Source: a virus. Taken from it: a DNA stretch of 55,371 nucleotides. The notes beneath the pieces are model-generated. The model was not told the DNA's origin. It was given only the letters and a program-made list of their open reading frames with translations, and did not search any database. The translations under genes and the position numbers were made by a program. The DNA is taken from positions 1 to 55,371 of IMG/VR virus record IMGVR_UViG_3300025133_000132. One strand, written 5' to 3'. The first letter of the stretch is position 1; the number at the start of each line of letters is the position of its first letter. Positions 31,514 to 37,819 of this stretch are shown one piece after another.

Positions 31514-31734
31514 CCATTCCGTGGAGATGTGAGAGGTACGGAATGGTGACCGGGTACCCATTTCGGGCCAATGAGAGGCAGGAACCCTGATTCCTGCCTC
31601 TCCAGGGCGTCTGCGCTCCCTCTTCAGACGTTCGCCGTCTACCTGGGCGTCTCAAGGGCAAACAAGCTCACACAGGGGCTGTAGGCCTTCTACGGAGCAT
31701 GGCTCCCTGGTGAACGGTTCCAGGGTTGCCCTGG
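31514..31734 (+). ncRNA. Candidate structured RNA: series of perfect stem-loops
   Basis: No gene is visible here. Perfect stems follow one another: CCATTCCGT/ACGGAATGG (31514-31546), GAGAGGCAGGAA/TTCCTGCCTCTC (31573-31602), AGACG/CGTCT around 31626-31640, GGAGC/GCTCC (about 31695-31707) and CCAGGG/CCCTGG (about 31720-31734). Spacing and strength exceed chance for intergenic DNA. It may be a structured non-coding RNA or a chain of processing sites. No known RNA family is recognised. Confidence 0.4.
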
Positions 31735-32087
31735 TGCGTCCTGGTGCTCGATCTGAGGCCTTCCTAGGGTGTCGAGCTGTCCGGGTACGGGATGGAACCA
31801 GGGCAGCTTGACGGGCCCGTGTGGGCGAGCCTGGGGGCGAGCCTGGGGGCGTGCGTTCCTGCTCTCGTGTGGGTGGGTGCCCCACGTCCAGGCGGACCCC
31901 TCTAGTGGGACATGTGCACCCCACCCGGGGCCCCGGGGGAGGGGCCTCCCCCCCAGGGGCGGGGGTCGTGGCTTAGAGTTACCACCCTCCTGGTTTTTTC
32001 CCTAATTTCAAAGACTTCCCAGTACACAGGAACTTTCTTCTCGAGAGGTCCTTGCGTGCCTTAGAGTATTTGGGGTAGATGGGGGAC
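31735..32087. other. Gene-free stretch
   Basis: No convincing gene. It holds a tandem 12-mer, GAGCCTGGGGGC twice (around 31828-31851), a G/C-rich inverted repeat near 31925-31955 followed by a T-run near 31994, isolated CTAG sites at 31764 and 31902, and two CTTAGAGT boxes (about 31972 and 32059). Part of it may end or start transcripts. Most of it has no assignable function. Confidence 0.5.
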
Positions 32088-32191
32088 CTAGGGGGTGCTG
32101 CTACTAGAAGCTCTAGCGGGAGGGGCTAGTACTTCTAGCGGGAGTTGTTCTTCCTGGCGGAAGAGGTAGCGGGAGATTCTCTAGCTACTAG
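32088..32191. repeat. Second CTAG cluster with TAGCGGGAG repeats
   Basis: CTAG begins at 32088, 32104, 32113, 32126, 32135, 32181 and 32188. Three copies of TAGCGGGAG begin near 32114, 32136 and 32166. CTAGTACT here also occurs in the first island at 22163. The location is intergenic, upstream of the promoter at 32270. Confidence 0.8.
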
Positions 32192-32269
32192 GGGAAGAAG
32201 GGCACCAGGAGTCTCGGCTTGCCCTGGAGCGGATTGAGCTGCTCATGGCTCCTCTTTAGTTGTCACTGG

Positions 32270-32298
32270 TTGACAGTAGTAGAGAAGGGTGGATAGGC
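32270..32298 (+). promoter_or_regulatory. Promoter of the 32.3-34.7 kb operon with overlapping inverted repeat
   Basis: TTGACA (32270-32275), 17-base spacer, ATAGGC (32293-32298). The -35 overlaps the inverted repeat TGTCA...TGACA (32261-32275). The 12-mer CACTGGTTGACA here recurs at 38597-38608. Confidence 0.55.
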
Positions 32299-32324
32299 TC
32301 CTCTCGGTTTCAACCGAGGTGTGT

Positions 32325-32546
32325 GTGCTGATTCTCTCTCTTCTCTTCCTGGGGCTCTTGCTGTTCGCGAGCTGCTTCGTCACCTTCGCTCTCGATGAGT
32401 TGGACGACATCCTGAACGTCGTCGCGCGGAGCACGACGGTGACGGGGATGCTCCGGATCTCCCTCGCGGGGTCCTTCTTCGGGCTCGTCGGGTACGTCCT
32501 GCTGTTCGTCGCCCTGTTCCAGCAGGGGGTGCTCAGTGAGCTGTGA
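32325..32546 (+). CDS. Small membrane protein with two membrane segments, holin-like (73 aa)
   Basis: GTG at 32325 is chosen because GAGG lies five bases upstream; earlier in-frame GTGs lack an RBS. Segment 1 (LILSLLFLGLLLFASCFVTF) and segment 2 (AGSFFGLVGYVLLFVALF) flank a short charged loop with DELDD. Size and topology fit a class II holin, but the endolysin is 6 kb away and no specific signature exists. It overlaps the next gene by 11 bases. Confidence 0.6.
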   Translation: MLILSLLFLGLLLFASCFVTFALDELDDILNVVARSTTVTGMLRISLAGSFFGLVGYVLLFVALFQQGVLSEL

Positions 32547-33423
32547 AGCCTGCATGGGGAACGTGGCCCCGGGGAAGAGCTGCTACGCCTGCGGGTTGAA
32601 GGGTCCGGCGGGCCAGGGTCGGACCCGGTGGCTGCACGAGCTCGAGGTCGGGACGACCATCTACGAGCGGGGGGTCGCGGTGGAGTTCCTCGGCCCGGAG
32701 CCCCGGTCCCCGAAGCACTGGAGGGTGAGGGTCATCCACACAGGGAAGACGGGTTCGGTGCCGGCCAGGCTGCTCGCCCTCGAGCCCCAGGAGCCCTTCG
32801 ACCCCCAGGGCGACGGGGATGCGGACGACTGGATTCGGGACTGGGGGATCGGCGACGAGCCGGAGGAGGAGGTCTTCATCGACAGGCCGACCTACGTCAG
32901 CACCGAGAAGCTGCGCGTCTTCTCGGCTCCCGGGGAGCTCGCCCACCTCGTTCACGTCACCCTGACGGCTGCGGGGGCTCAGGTGCTTGCTGGGGACGTG
33001 ATCGTCCACTTCAACCAGGGGGTGATGGGGGCGCGTTGCCTGGTCTCTCGGCATGCGATGCAGAAGACCGTGGCGGCGTTCACGCTGGAGCAGAACAAGG
33101 TGACCTTCTACGGGCTGGAGGAGAGCGCGCTGCGGGCTCGCATCCTGGAGGAGCTCCTCACCCCGCTGGATGGCGTCGCGGCGACGCTGGAGGGCCTTTC
33201 CGACGCTCGACTGCTCTCGGACGACGCGCGAGAGGCTCGTGCCTTCGAGGCTGCGGGGGACCTGCTCCTGGAGTTCCAGGACATGGGCGGGATGCCCGAG
33301 GAGCACGAGGGCGACACCTGGGGCCTGATGCGGGAGCGGCTCGCTGAGGTGCTCCTCCACGCCATGAAGGAGGGCACGTCCCTCACCCACAATATCAACA
33401 GCGCACAAGGAGTAGCGCAATGA
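32536..33423 (+). CDS. Hypothetical protein with N-terminal zinc ribbon (295 aa)
   Basis: GTG start overlapping the membrane gene. Two cysteine pairs open the protein (MSCEACMGNVAPGKSCYACG), fitting a zinc ribbon. The middle is beta-like (TTIYERGVAVEFLGPEP, WRVRVIHTGKTGSVPARLL) and the last 120 residues are helical and acidic. No family is recognised. It overlaps the start of the next gene (ATGA). Confidence 0.7.
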   Translation: MSCEACMGNVAPGKSCYACGLKGPAGQGRTRWLHELEVGTTIYERGVAVEFLGPEPRSPKHWRVRVIHTGKTGSVPARLLALEPQEPFDPQGDGDADDWIRDWGIGDEPEEEVFIDRPTYVSTEKLRVFSAPGELAHLVHVTLTAAGAQVLAGDVIVHFNQGVMGARCLVSRHAMQKTVAAFTLEQNKVTFYGLEESALRARILEELLTPLDGVAATLEGLSDARLLSDDAREARAFEAAGDLLLEFQDMGGMPEEHEGDTWGLMRERLAEVLLHAMKEGTSLTHNINSAQGVAQ

Positions 33424-33746
33424 GCAGCAAGAACACCATCACCATCGACGGCGTCGAGTACGTCCGGGCAGACAGCGTCACCAACTACGAGCCGCCCGAG
33501 GGTACGCGCCACGTCATCGTCATCGACCGTGGCTGGATCTTCGCCGGCGACGTGACCGAAGAGAACGGGCGGATCATCCTGAAGCGCCCCGTCAACGTCG
33601 TCCGCTGGTCGGGCGTCGGCTTCGACGGGATGCTGGCGAACCCGAAGTCGGACAAGGTCGCGCTGAAGCCGATCGCCAACCCTGTCAACCTTCCCGCCGG
33701 CTCTGAGGTCTACCGCGTGCCGGTGGCTGACGACTGGGGGCTGTGA
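33420..33746 (+). CDS. Beta-rich protein paired with the Gly/Tyr-repeat gene (108 aa)
   Basis: ATG overlaps the preceding stop. The sequence ITIDGVEYVRADSV, then HVIVIDRGWIFAGDVTEENG, RPVNVVRWSGVGFDGML and AGSEVYRVPVADDWGL, suggests a small beta fold. I recall similar short proteins in phages and bacteria standing directly before Gly-rich repeat genes, but their role is not established to my knowledge. It is coupled to the repeat gene by TGATG. Confidence 0.7.
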   Translation: MSSKNTITIDGVEYVRADSVTNYEPPEGTRHVIVIDRGWIFAGDVTEENGRIILKRPVNVVRWSGVGFDGMLANPKSDKVALKPIANPVNLPAGSEVYRVPVADDWGL

Positions 33747-34045
33747 TGCCCGAGTTTCTGCTGGTCGGCAACGGCTACAGCAACGGCTACGGCTACGGCG
33801 ACGGCAACGGCTACAGCAACGGCAACGGCTACAGCAACGGCGGGGGCTACGGCTACGGGGACGGCCTCGGCGACGGCCTCGGCTACGGCAACGGCGACGG
33901 CTACGGCAACGACGGCGACGGCGACGGCTACGGCGACGGCTACGGCTACGGCAACGGCAACGACGGCGGCGGCGGCGACGGCTACGGCGGCGGCGGCGGC
34001 TACGGCTACGGCTACGGCAACGGCTCGGTCAGCACGAGCCTCTAA
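33746..34045 (+). CDS. Low-complexity Gly/Tyr/Asn/Asp repeat protein (99 aa)
   Basis: The ATG shares a base with the stop of 33420-33746. After MPEFLLVGN the protein consists of short repeats (NGYS, NGYGYG, GDGYG, NDGG) and ends SVSTSL. Gly, Tyr, Asn and Asp make up nearly all of it. The DNA is a degenerate 6-base repeat of GGC-TAC/AAC/GAC units. Such sequences are disordered and prone to assemble or phase-separate. The reading frame is kept open despite the repeats and is coupled to a conserved-looking partner, so it is probably translated. Confidence 0.75.
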   Translation: MPEFLLVGNGYSNGYGYGDGNGYSNGNGYSNGGGYGYGDGLGDGLGYGNGDGYGNDGDGDGYGDGYGYGNGNDGGGGDGYGGGGGYGYGYGNGSVSTSL

Positions 34046-34119
34046 TCTTGCCCGGCGTGGCGTCGCGCCCGTCACTCCAGCGGCGTCACGCTCGGGCACC
34101 TTTCAACAGCGGAGTAGTA

Positions 34120-34332
34120 ATGAGCAACAACAACAACGCCGAAAAGAAGCAGCCGTACAGCGGCTGGCTGGTCAGTAACAGCCTGTCAGAGCGTGCCATC
34201 GCGGTGGTACTCCACCACATGTTCGGGGTGCTCCTGCTGGGAGTGATCGCGGGCATCTTGGGCGGAATGGTAACGGTCGGCCTGATTGCGGCAGGGTCCG
34301 CCGTCGGGCCGACGGTGGAGGTGTCGCCATAA
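34120..34332 (+). CDS. Small membrane protein (70 aa)
   Basis: ATG five bases after GGAG. The N-terminus MSNNNNAEKKQPYSGW is polar. Then AIAVVLHHMFGVLLLGVIAG and ILGGMVTVGLIAAGSAVG give one long or two short membrane segments. This is another holin-sized membrane protein of unknown role. Its end overlaps the next frame. Confidence 0.65.
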   Translation: MSNNNNAEKKQPYSGWLVSNSLSERAIAVVLHHMFGVLLLGVIAGILGGMVTVGLIAAGSAVGPTVEVSP

Positions 34333-34562
34333 CCCTCTCCCACCGATACGCCGTCTCCGCGTGCCACGTCCCAGGGTGCCAGTCAGGGCTACGAGCTCGA
34401 CACACCATCAGGACGAAGCCAACGCGACAGCGTCCAGCGCCAGAAACCGCGATGGTCTGCGCTGACTGCTGGCTGGATGCGGCCAAGGATCCACGGCTCG
34501 ACGCTGTCGGCGATGGTCCTGGCGAGTACGTCAAGGCGCTCCGAGCCGTGGAGGCGTCGTGA
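34329..34562 (+). CDS. Small Cys-containing protein, possible AUA start (77 aa)
   Basis: The frame is open from 34329 with GC-rich third positions. The best ribosome site, GGAGG, lies seven bases before ATA at 34329 and no ATG/GTG/TTG stands there. The first ATG (34452) would leave only 36 residues. Cysteines in ACHVPGC and MVCADCW could form one zinc site spanning both halves, which argues for the longer product. GTGA coupling to the next gene supports translation. The start remains uncertain. Confidence 0.45.
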   Translation: MTLSHRYAVSACHVPGCQSGLRARHTIRTKPTRQRPAPETAMVCADCWLDAAKDPRLDAVGDGPGEYVKALRAVEAS

Positions 34563-34729
34563 AGTACCTTGCTATTGCACTCTGGGCCTGTGCGTTCGGA
34601 CTCCTCGCGGGAGCGTACCTCCATGAGATCGACATCATCGAGACCACCTGCGGCGAGGCAGGCGGGCAGGTCGAAGACGGCACCATCTACTGCAAGACGC
34701 CCGACGGCTTCGAGGCGGTGATCTGGTGA
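34559..34729 (+). CDS. Small secreted or membrane-anchored protein (56 aa)
   Basis: GTG overlaps the preceding stop (GTGA). MKYLAIALWACAFGLLAGAY is a signal peptide or N-terminal anchor. The remainder, with ETTCGEAGGQVEDG and TIYCKTPDGFEAVIW, carries two cysteines that could form a disulfide outside the membrane. No family is recognised. The gene is too short for most ORF callers. Confidence 0.6.
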   Translation: MKYLAIALWACAFGLLAGAYLHEIDIIETTCGEAGGQVEDGTIYCKTPDGFEAVIW

Positions 34730-34915
34730 GCCGCTGCAAGTCTGCCAGGTCTGCGGGAGCCAGCCCGCACCCTCCGTCAGCTGCGGGCGGCCTTCGGGCC
34801 GGCACCCCGGTGTCTCACCTGCGAGCATGAGCGGAGCGAGTGCACCGGGAGCTGCGGTAGAAGCTCAGCTCTCCGCAAGTACCTGTACGTCCTGGGGCCT
34901 ATCCAGAAGCGTTGA
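34728..34915 (+). pseudogene. Possible frameshifted zinc-finger gene
   Basis: Two cysteine pairs appear in two different frames of the same strand: LQVCQVCGSQPAPSVSCG just after 34728, and RCLTCEHERSECTGSCGR near 34810-34865, the latter continuing to a TGA at 34913-34915. Together they look like one small zinc-binding protein interrupted by a one-base shift in the G/C-run around 34780-34810. A sequencing error, a real frameshift or programmed shifting cannot be told apart. Confidence 0.3.
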
Positions 34916-34940
34916 CAGGGGGTTGTCACCCGAGTATTCC
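34912..34940 (+). promoter_or_regulatory. Sigma70-type promoter
   Basis: TTGACA (34912-34917), 17-base spacer, TATTCC (34935-34940). The spacer contains GGTTGTCACCCG, shared with the promoter at 23180-23208. A hairpin CCTGGT/ACCAGG (about 34939-34960) follows and covers the start of AGGAG of the next gene. Confidence 0.75.
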
Positions 34941-34968
34941 TGGTGGGCATCCCAACCAGGAGAAGCAG

Positions 34969-35505
34969 ATGCTCGACCCCCTGAAGAACACCAGCGTGGA
35001 CATGTTCCTGCGGAGCCTCGCCGTGAAGCGCGAGAAGGGCTCCGAGGAGACCTACATCGTCACGATGGACCTTGAGTCCGTCACCTCGCCGTCGGCGAAG
35101 GAGCTCAACGGAGTCCTGCTCGGCTCGGAAGGAGCTCTCGCCGCGATGGAGGCGGCCGGCTCGAACAAGGCGAAGGGGAAGCTCGAGTACAAGGGGGACT
35201 CCGGCCTCCTGAACATCCGCTTCGGGACCTTCGACACGGACTCGAACTTCGAGGAGTGCCTCCGGGGCAAGGGTCGGATCATCCTGAACCGCCTGAAGTA
35301 CACGAGCGACGGGAGCCCCGAGCTTTCCCAGCGCGTTCGCCTGGTCGAGTTCTCCCCGAGCATCGACGAGATCGGGCGGCTCTTCCGTCGGATGAACCGC
35401 GAGCTGTGGGTGGAGGTCCAGCCGGCCCAGCTGTCGCTTCTCGACCAGGGTCCGACGACCCCGACCACGGATGGCGAGGACGAGGAGCTCCAGGCCACCG
35501 GATAG
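34969..35505 (+). CDS. Hypothetical protein (178 aa)
   Basis: ATG seven bases after AGGAG, behind its own promoter. Alternating beta and helix pattern (EETYIVTMDLESVTSPSAKE, GLLNIRFGTFDTDSNFEECL, RLVEFSPSIDEIGRLFRRMN), with an acidic tail. No family is recognised. It is transcribed alone, because another promoter starts two bases after its stop. Confidence 0.75.
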   Translation: MLDPLKNTSVDMFLRSLAVKREKGSEETYIVTMDLESVTSPSAKELNGVLLGSEGALAAMEAAGSNKAKGKLEYKGDSGLLNIRFGTFDTDSNFEECLRGKGRIILNRLKYTSDGSPELSQRVRLVEFSPSIDEIGRLFRRMNRELWVEVQPAQLSLLDQGPTTPTTDGEDEELQATG

Positions 35506-35506
35506 G

Positions 35507-35535
35507 TTGACACTGGTTTCCAGTGGTGGTACCTC
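35507..35535 (+). promoter_or_regulatory. Promoter with inverted-repeat operator
   Basis: TTGACA (35507-35512), 17-base spacer, TACCTC (35530-35535). The perfect inverted repeat CACTGGTTTCCAGTG (35511-35525) overlaps the -35 and spacer, as expected for a repressor site. A-rich sequence and GGAG lead to the ATG at 35561. Confidence 0.7.
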
Positions 35536-35560
35536 TCCAGAAGAAAAAAGGAGTGTGTGC

Positions 35561-36418
35561 ATGCTGAGGAACCTGTTGAAGCGAGCCCTGCGAGGTCGCC
35601 CCGTCCCCACGCCCCCCGAGGTGTTGGAGGCGGCGGCGGCCTTCGTTGCTCTGGAAGAGAAGTACGGTCGTCACCCGGAGGCGGTCATCCAGCAGCTGGT
35701 GGCGGAGAAGGTGTCGATCATCACCGACAAGGACGACGCCCTCGTCGAACTGGACGAACTGCAGAAGTTCAACACCCGGCTGAAGGGCATCCAGAAGGAG
35801 CAGACGGAGCAGCACCACCAGGTGGAGTGTGAGCTCCGGACCGTCCTCCGGAAGATGGAGGACAAGCTCCGGATGATCGAGCTCCAGGCGCTCGAGCCCG
35901 AGGCTCCGGACGGCACCCGCAGCCCCGCTCCGCTCTTCCCGGGCTTCACCAGGAAGAACCTGGAGCTGGTCTACCAGGAGCGGGGCCGCCAGGACCTGCA
36001 GTGGGGATGCCAGGACCATCCGGACGGTACGGGCTCCAAGGTGGACAAGTGGGACGCCGTGCAGAAGACCGAGGCCTGCCAGATGGCGTTCAAGTCGGGG
36101 AACGGGACCTGGCTGCACATCCTCAGCGAGGAGGTCGCCGAAGTCCTCGCTGAGTCGGACCCTCGACTCCTCGGCGAGGAGCTGATCCAGGTCGCCGCCG
36201 TCTGCGTGGCTTGGAAGGAGAAGCTCGACCGAGCCGCCCTGATGCCCGACGGTCGCCCCGTTCCGCCGGACGACGCCGTCCCCGGGTCGGACGACGCCCC
36301 GCGCGACCCCTCGACGCGTGAGCCGGAGGAGGTCGAGCACCCCTTCCAGCCCACGCCGGAGGACCTGGACGAGTACGACAAGATGGCGGCCAAGGTCGCC
36401 GAGGAGACGAGCTGGTGA
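35561..36418 (+). CDS. MazG-like nucleotide pyrophosphohydrolase with N-terminal coiled coil (285 aa)
   Basis: Residues 60-110 are a charged coiled coil. From about 138 the text YQERGRQDLQWGCQDHP, then WLHILSEEVAEVLAESDP and LLGEELIQVAAVCVAW, matches the all-alpha NTP pyrophosphohydrolase (MazG-like) pattern, with E190, E191, E194 and E206, E207 as likely metal ligands. Such enzymes hydrolyse NTPs or dNTPs to monophosphates. The tail is Pro/Asp/Glu-rich. It has its own operator-bearing promoter and is coupled to the next gene (GTGA). Confidence 0.65.
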   Translation: MLRNLLKRALRGRPVPTPPEVLEAAAAFVALEEKYGRHPEAVIQQLVAEKVSIITDKDDALVELDELQKFNTRLKGIQKEQTEQHHQVECELRTVLRKMEDKLRMIELQALEPEAPDGTRSPAPLFPGFTRKNLELVYQERGRQDLQWGCQDHPDGTGSKVDKWDAVQKTEACQMAFKSGNGTWLHILSEEVAEVLAESDPRLLGEELIQVAAVCVAWKEKLDRAALMPDGRPVPPDDAVPGSDDAPRDPSTREPEEVEHPFQPTPEDLDEYDKMAAKVAEETSW

Positions 36419-36696
36419 GCAACGCGATCCGATACATCAAGGTCCTGGACCTGGAGGGTCGTCCCTCCCTCATGCAGGAGCACAAGATCCTGCTCTTCGA
36501 CAGCCCCTCGAAGGAGGAGCGGCAGAAGACCCCGGCGATGGGGGCGAAGATGGTCCTCCCCGGAGGGCTCGCCATCCCCCTGAAGGACCGCATCGAGCAC
36601 ATCGAGGAGGCGCTCGCCCACCCGAAGGCCTGGGAGACCAACGTCCTGGACATTCAGGCAGTGCGAAAGCTCTCTCGAGTGACCCTCCCGACTTGA
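36415..36696 (+). CDS. Hypothetical protein (93 aa)
   Basis: GTG overlaps the MazG-like stop. Pattern: AIRYIKVLDLEGRPSLMQ, then MVLPGGLAIPLKDRIEHIEE. Probably a small alpha/beta protein. No family is recognised. It is coupled on both sides (GTGA, TTGA) and so shares regulation with the MazG-like and methyltransferase-like genes. Confidence 0.7.
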   Translation: MSNAIRYIKVLDLEGRPSLMQEHKILLFDSPSKEERQKTPAMGAKMVLPGGLAIPLKDRIEHIEEALAHPKAWETNVLDIQAVRKLSRVTLPT

Positions 36697-37358
36697 GCCG
36701 GGGGCAGAACCGAGGGCAGAACCGGGCGAAGCTCGACCAGTACTGGACGCCGGACCCTCTGGCGGAGAAGCTGGTCGAGCTCCTGCCCATCTGGCAGGAC
36801 GAAACGGCTCTCGAGCCCCACGCAGGGGGCGGAGCCTTCGTCAAGGCGCTCCGGAAGCGGGCCAGCTGGGTGGGTGCCATCGACCTGGACCCCACCGCGC
36901 CCGGCCTGGAGCTCGCGAGTCACTCCTGGGTGGCCGATTCGACCACCTTCGAGTGGCGGGCAGGTGGGATCTGGGCTCCACCGGTCTGGGTTGGGGGCAA
37001 CTGCCCCTACAAAGAGGCCGTGAAGCACGTTCGAGCAGCCCTGAAGCTCTCCCGACGGCACGTGTTCTTCCTGATCCCCCTCTCGTTCCTCGAATCAGAG
37101 GGCAGATCGGGCTTCTGGAGGGGTGAGGGGGCCTGTTTGCGGGGCTTCTGGGCTCTTCAGGAGCGAGTTCCCTTCCTTCGGGCGGCTCAGGGGCCCGGAT
37201 CGCTTGGAAAGCCGCTGGATCTCTTCCAGGCGGCGGGAGTGGCCCCCTCGAAGGACGACGGCGGGGGCAATTCGACCCCGTTGGCCTTCTTCTGGTGGGA
37301 CAAAGAGCACTCAGGCCCCCCGGAGCACTTCGTTCCGTGCTGGAGCTGGAAGGTGTAA
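36693..37358 (+). CDS. Adenine-specific DNA methyltransferase-like protein (221 aa)
   Basis: TTG start coupled to the preceding stop. Motif X-like DQYWTPDPLAEKL, motif I-like LEPHAGGGAFVKAL (E41-G47) and an acidic D64-L-D66 region fit an N6-adenine methyltransferase core binding S-adenosylmethionine. The catalytic motif reads GGNCPYKEA (N103-C-P-Y106) instead of the usual NPPY. The enzyme could protect phage DNA from restriction. The substitution leaves activity uncertain. Confidence 0.65.
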   Translation: MSRGQNRGQNRAKLDQYWTPDPLAEKLVELLPIWQDETALEPHAGGGAFVKALRKRASWVGAIDLDPTAPGLELASHSWVADSTTFEWRAGGIWAPPVWVGGNCPYKEAVKHVRAALKLSRRHVFFLIPLSFLESEGRSGFWRGEGACLRGFWALQERVPFLRAAQGPGSLGKPLDLFQAAGVAPSKDDGGGNSTPLAFFWWDKEHSGPPEHFVPCWSWKV

Positions 37359-37362
37359 GGGG

Positions 37363-37391
37363 TTGACACCCTAAAAGGGCGACGCTACGGT
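37363..37391 (+). promoter_or_regulatory. Sigma70-type promoter
   Basis: TTGACA (37363-37368), 17-base spacer, TACGGT (37386-37391). It is located five bases after the methyltransferase-like gene and about 105 bases before the next start codon. Confidence 0.75.
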
Positions 37392-37420
37392 GCTGGTGCA
37401 CGAGCACTGCACACACCCTT

Positions 37421-37473
37421 CAAGAGGCGGTCCCATCCCGGGGCCGCCTCTTGTCGTTGGGGGGTTGACCCCC
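37421..37473 (+). terminator. Two hairpins in the leader of the 37.5 kb gene
   Basis: CAAGAGGCGG/CCGCCTCTTG (37421-37453) is followed by GGGGG/CCCCC with loop TTGA (37460-37473). They begin about 23 bases after the predicted RNA start. Together they look like an attenuator, or the 3' end of a short RNA. Confidence 0.55.
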
Positions 37474-37498
37474 TCTCATGACGGTGACGGAGGTCAGG

Positions 37499-37819
37499 AT
37501 GCAGGTCGTCTCCCCAGACAAGCTCGATACCGCTGCGATCGTTGCCCTTGAGGCGGCACCCACCCTGGTCACCGACGGCATCGAGACCATCAAGTTCACC
37601 GAAGCGGTGATGTGGTGGTTCACCGGCGGGACGAGCGCCACGATCACGTACTACGTGTACTCGGAGTCCTCGGGAGCCTGGGCCCCGGTGGGGACGGAGG
37701 CCTTCACCGGGAGCAAGGCAGTGCTCCAGCAGGCCGGAGGTGCCCGTATGCACGCTCGCATCACCACCCACGGCGGCGGCTCCTACAAGCGGAGCTTCCA
37801 GCGACTGCGAGGGTCCTGA
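37499..37819 (+). CDS. Hypothetical beta-rich protein (106 aa)
   Basis: The ATG at 37499 is chosen because GGAGG lies five bases upstream; an ATG seven codons earlier has no RBS and abuts a hairpin. The sequence is beta-rich (VMWWFTGGTSATITYYVYSE, AWAPVGTEAFTGSKAV), as in small virion proteins. It is coupled to the next gene (TGATG). A minor structural or decoration protein is a reasonable guess. Confidence 0.65.
   Translation: MQVVSPDKLDTAAIVALEAAPTLVTDGIETIKFTEAVMWWFTGGTSATITYYVYSESSGAWAPVGTEAFTGSKAVLQQAGGARMHARITTHGGGSYKRSFQRLRGS

Noticed and set aside
31600-31760. Possible tRNA among the hairpins
   Set aside because: No T-loop GTTCGA-type sequence, anticodon arm spacing or CCA-compatible acceptor stem could be assembled.
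31925-31955. Strong G/C inverted repeat read as an origin or attachment site
   Set aside because: It is mostly runs of G and C followed by a T-run, more simply a terminator-like element; nothing points to integration.
33710-34099. Minus-strand frame made almost only of Ala and Val
   Set aside because: It is the antisense reading of the Gly/Tyr/Asn repeat gene; the plus frame has a coupled start and a non-repeat N-terminus.
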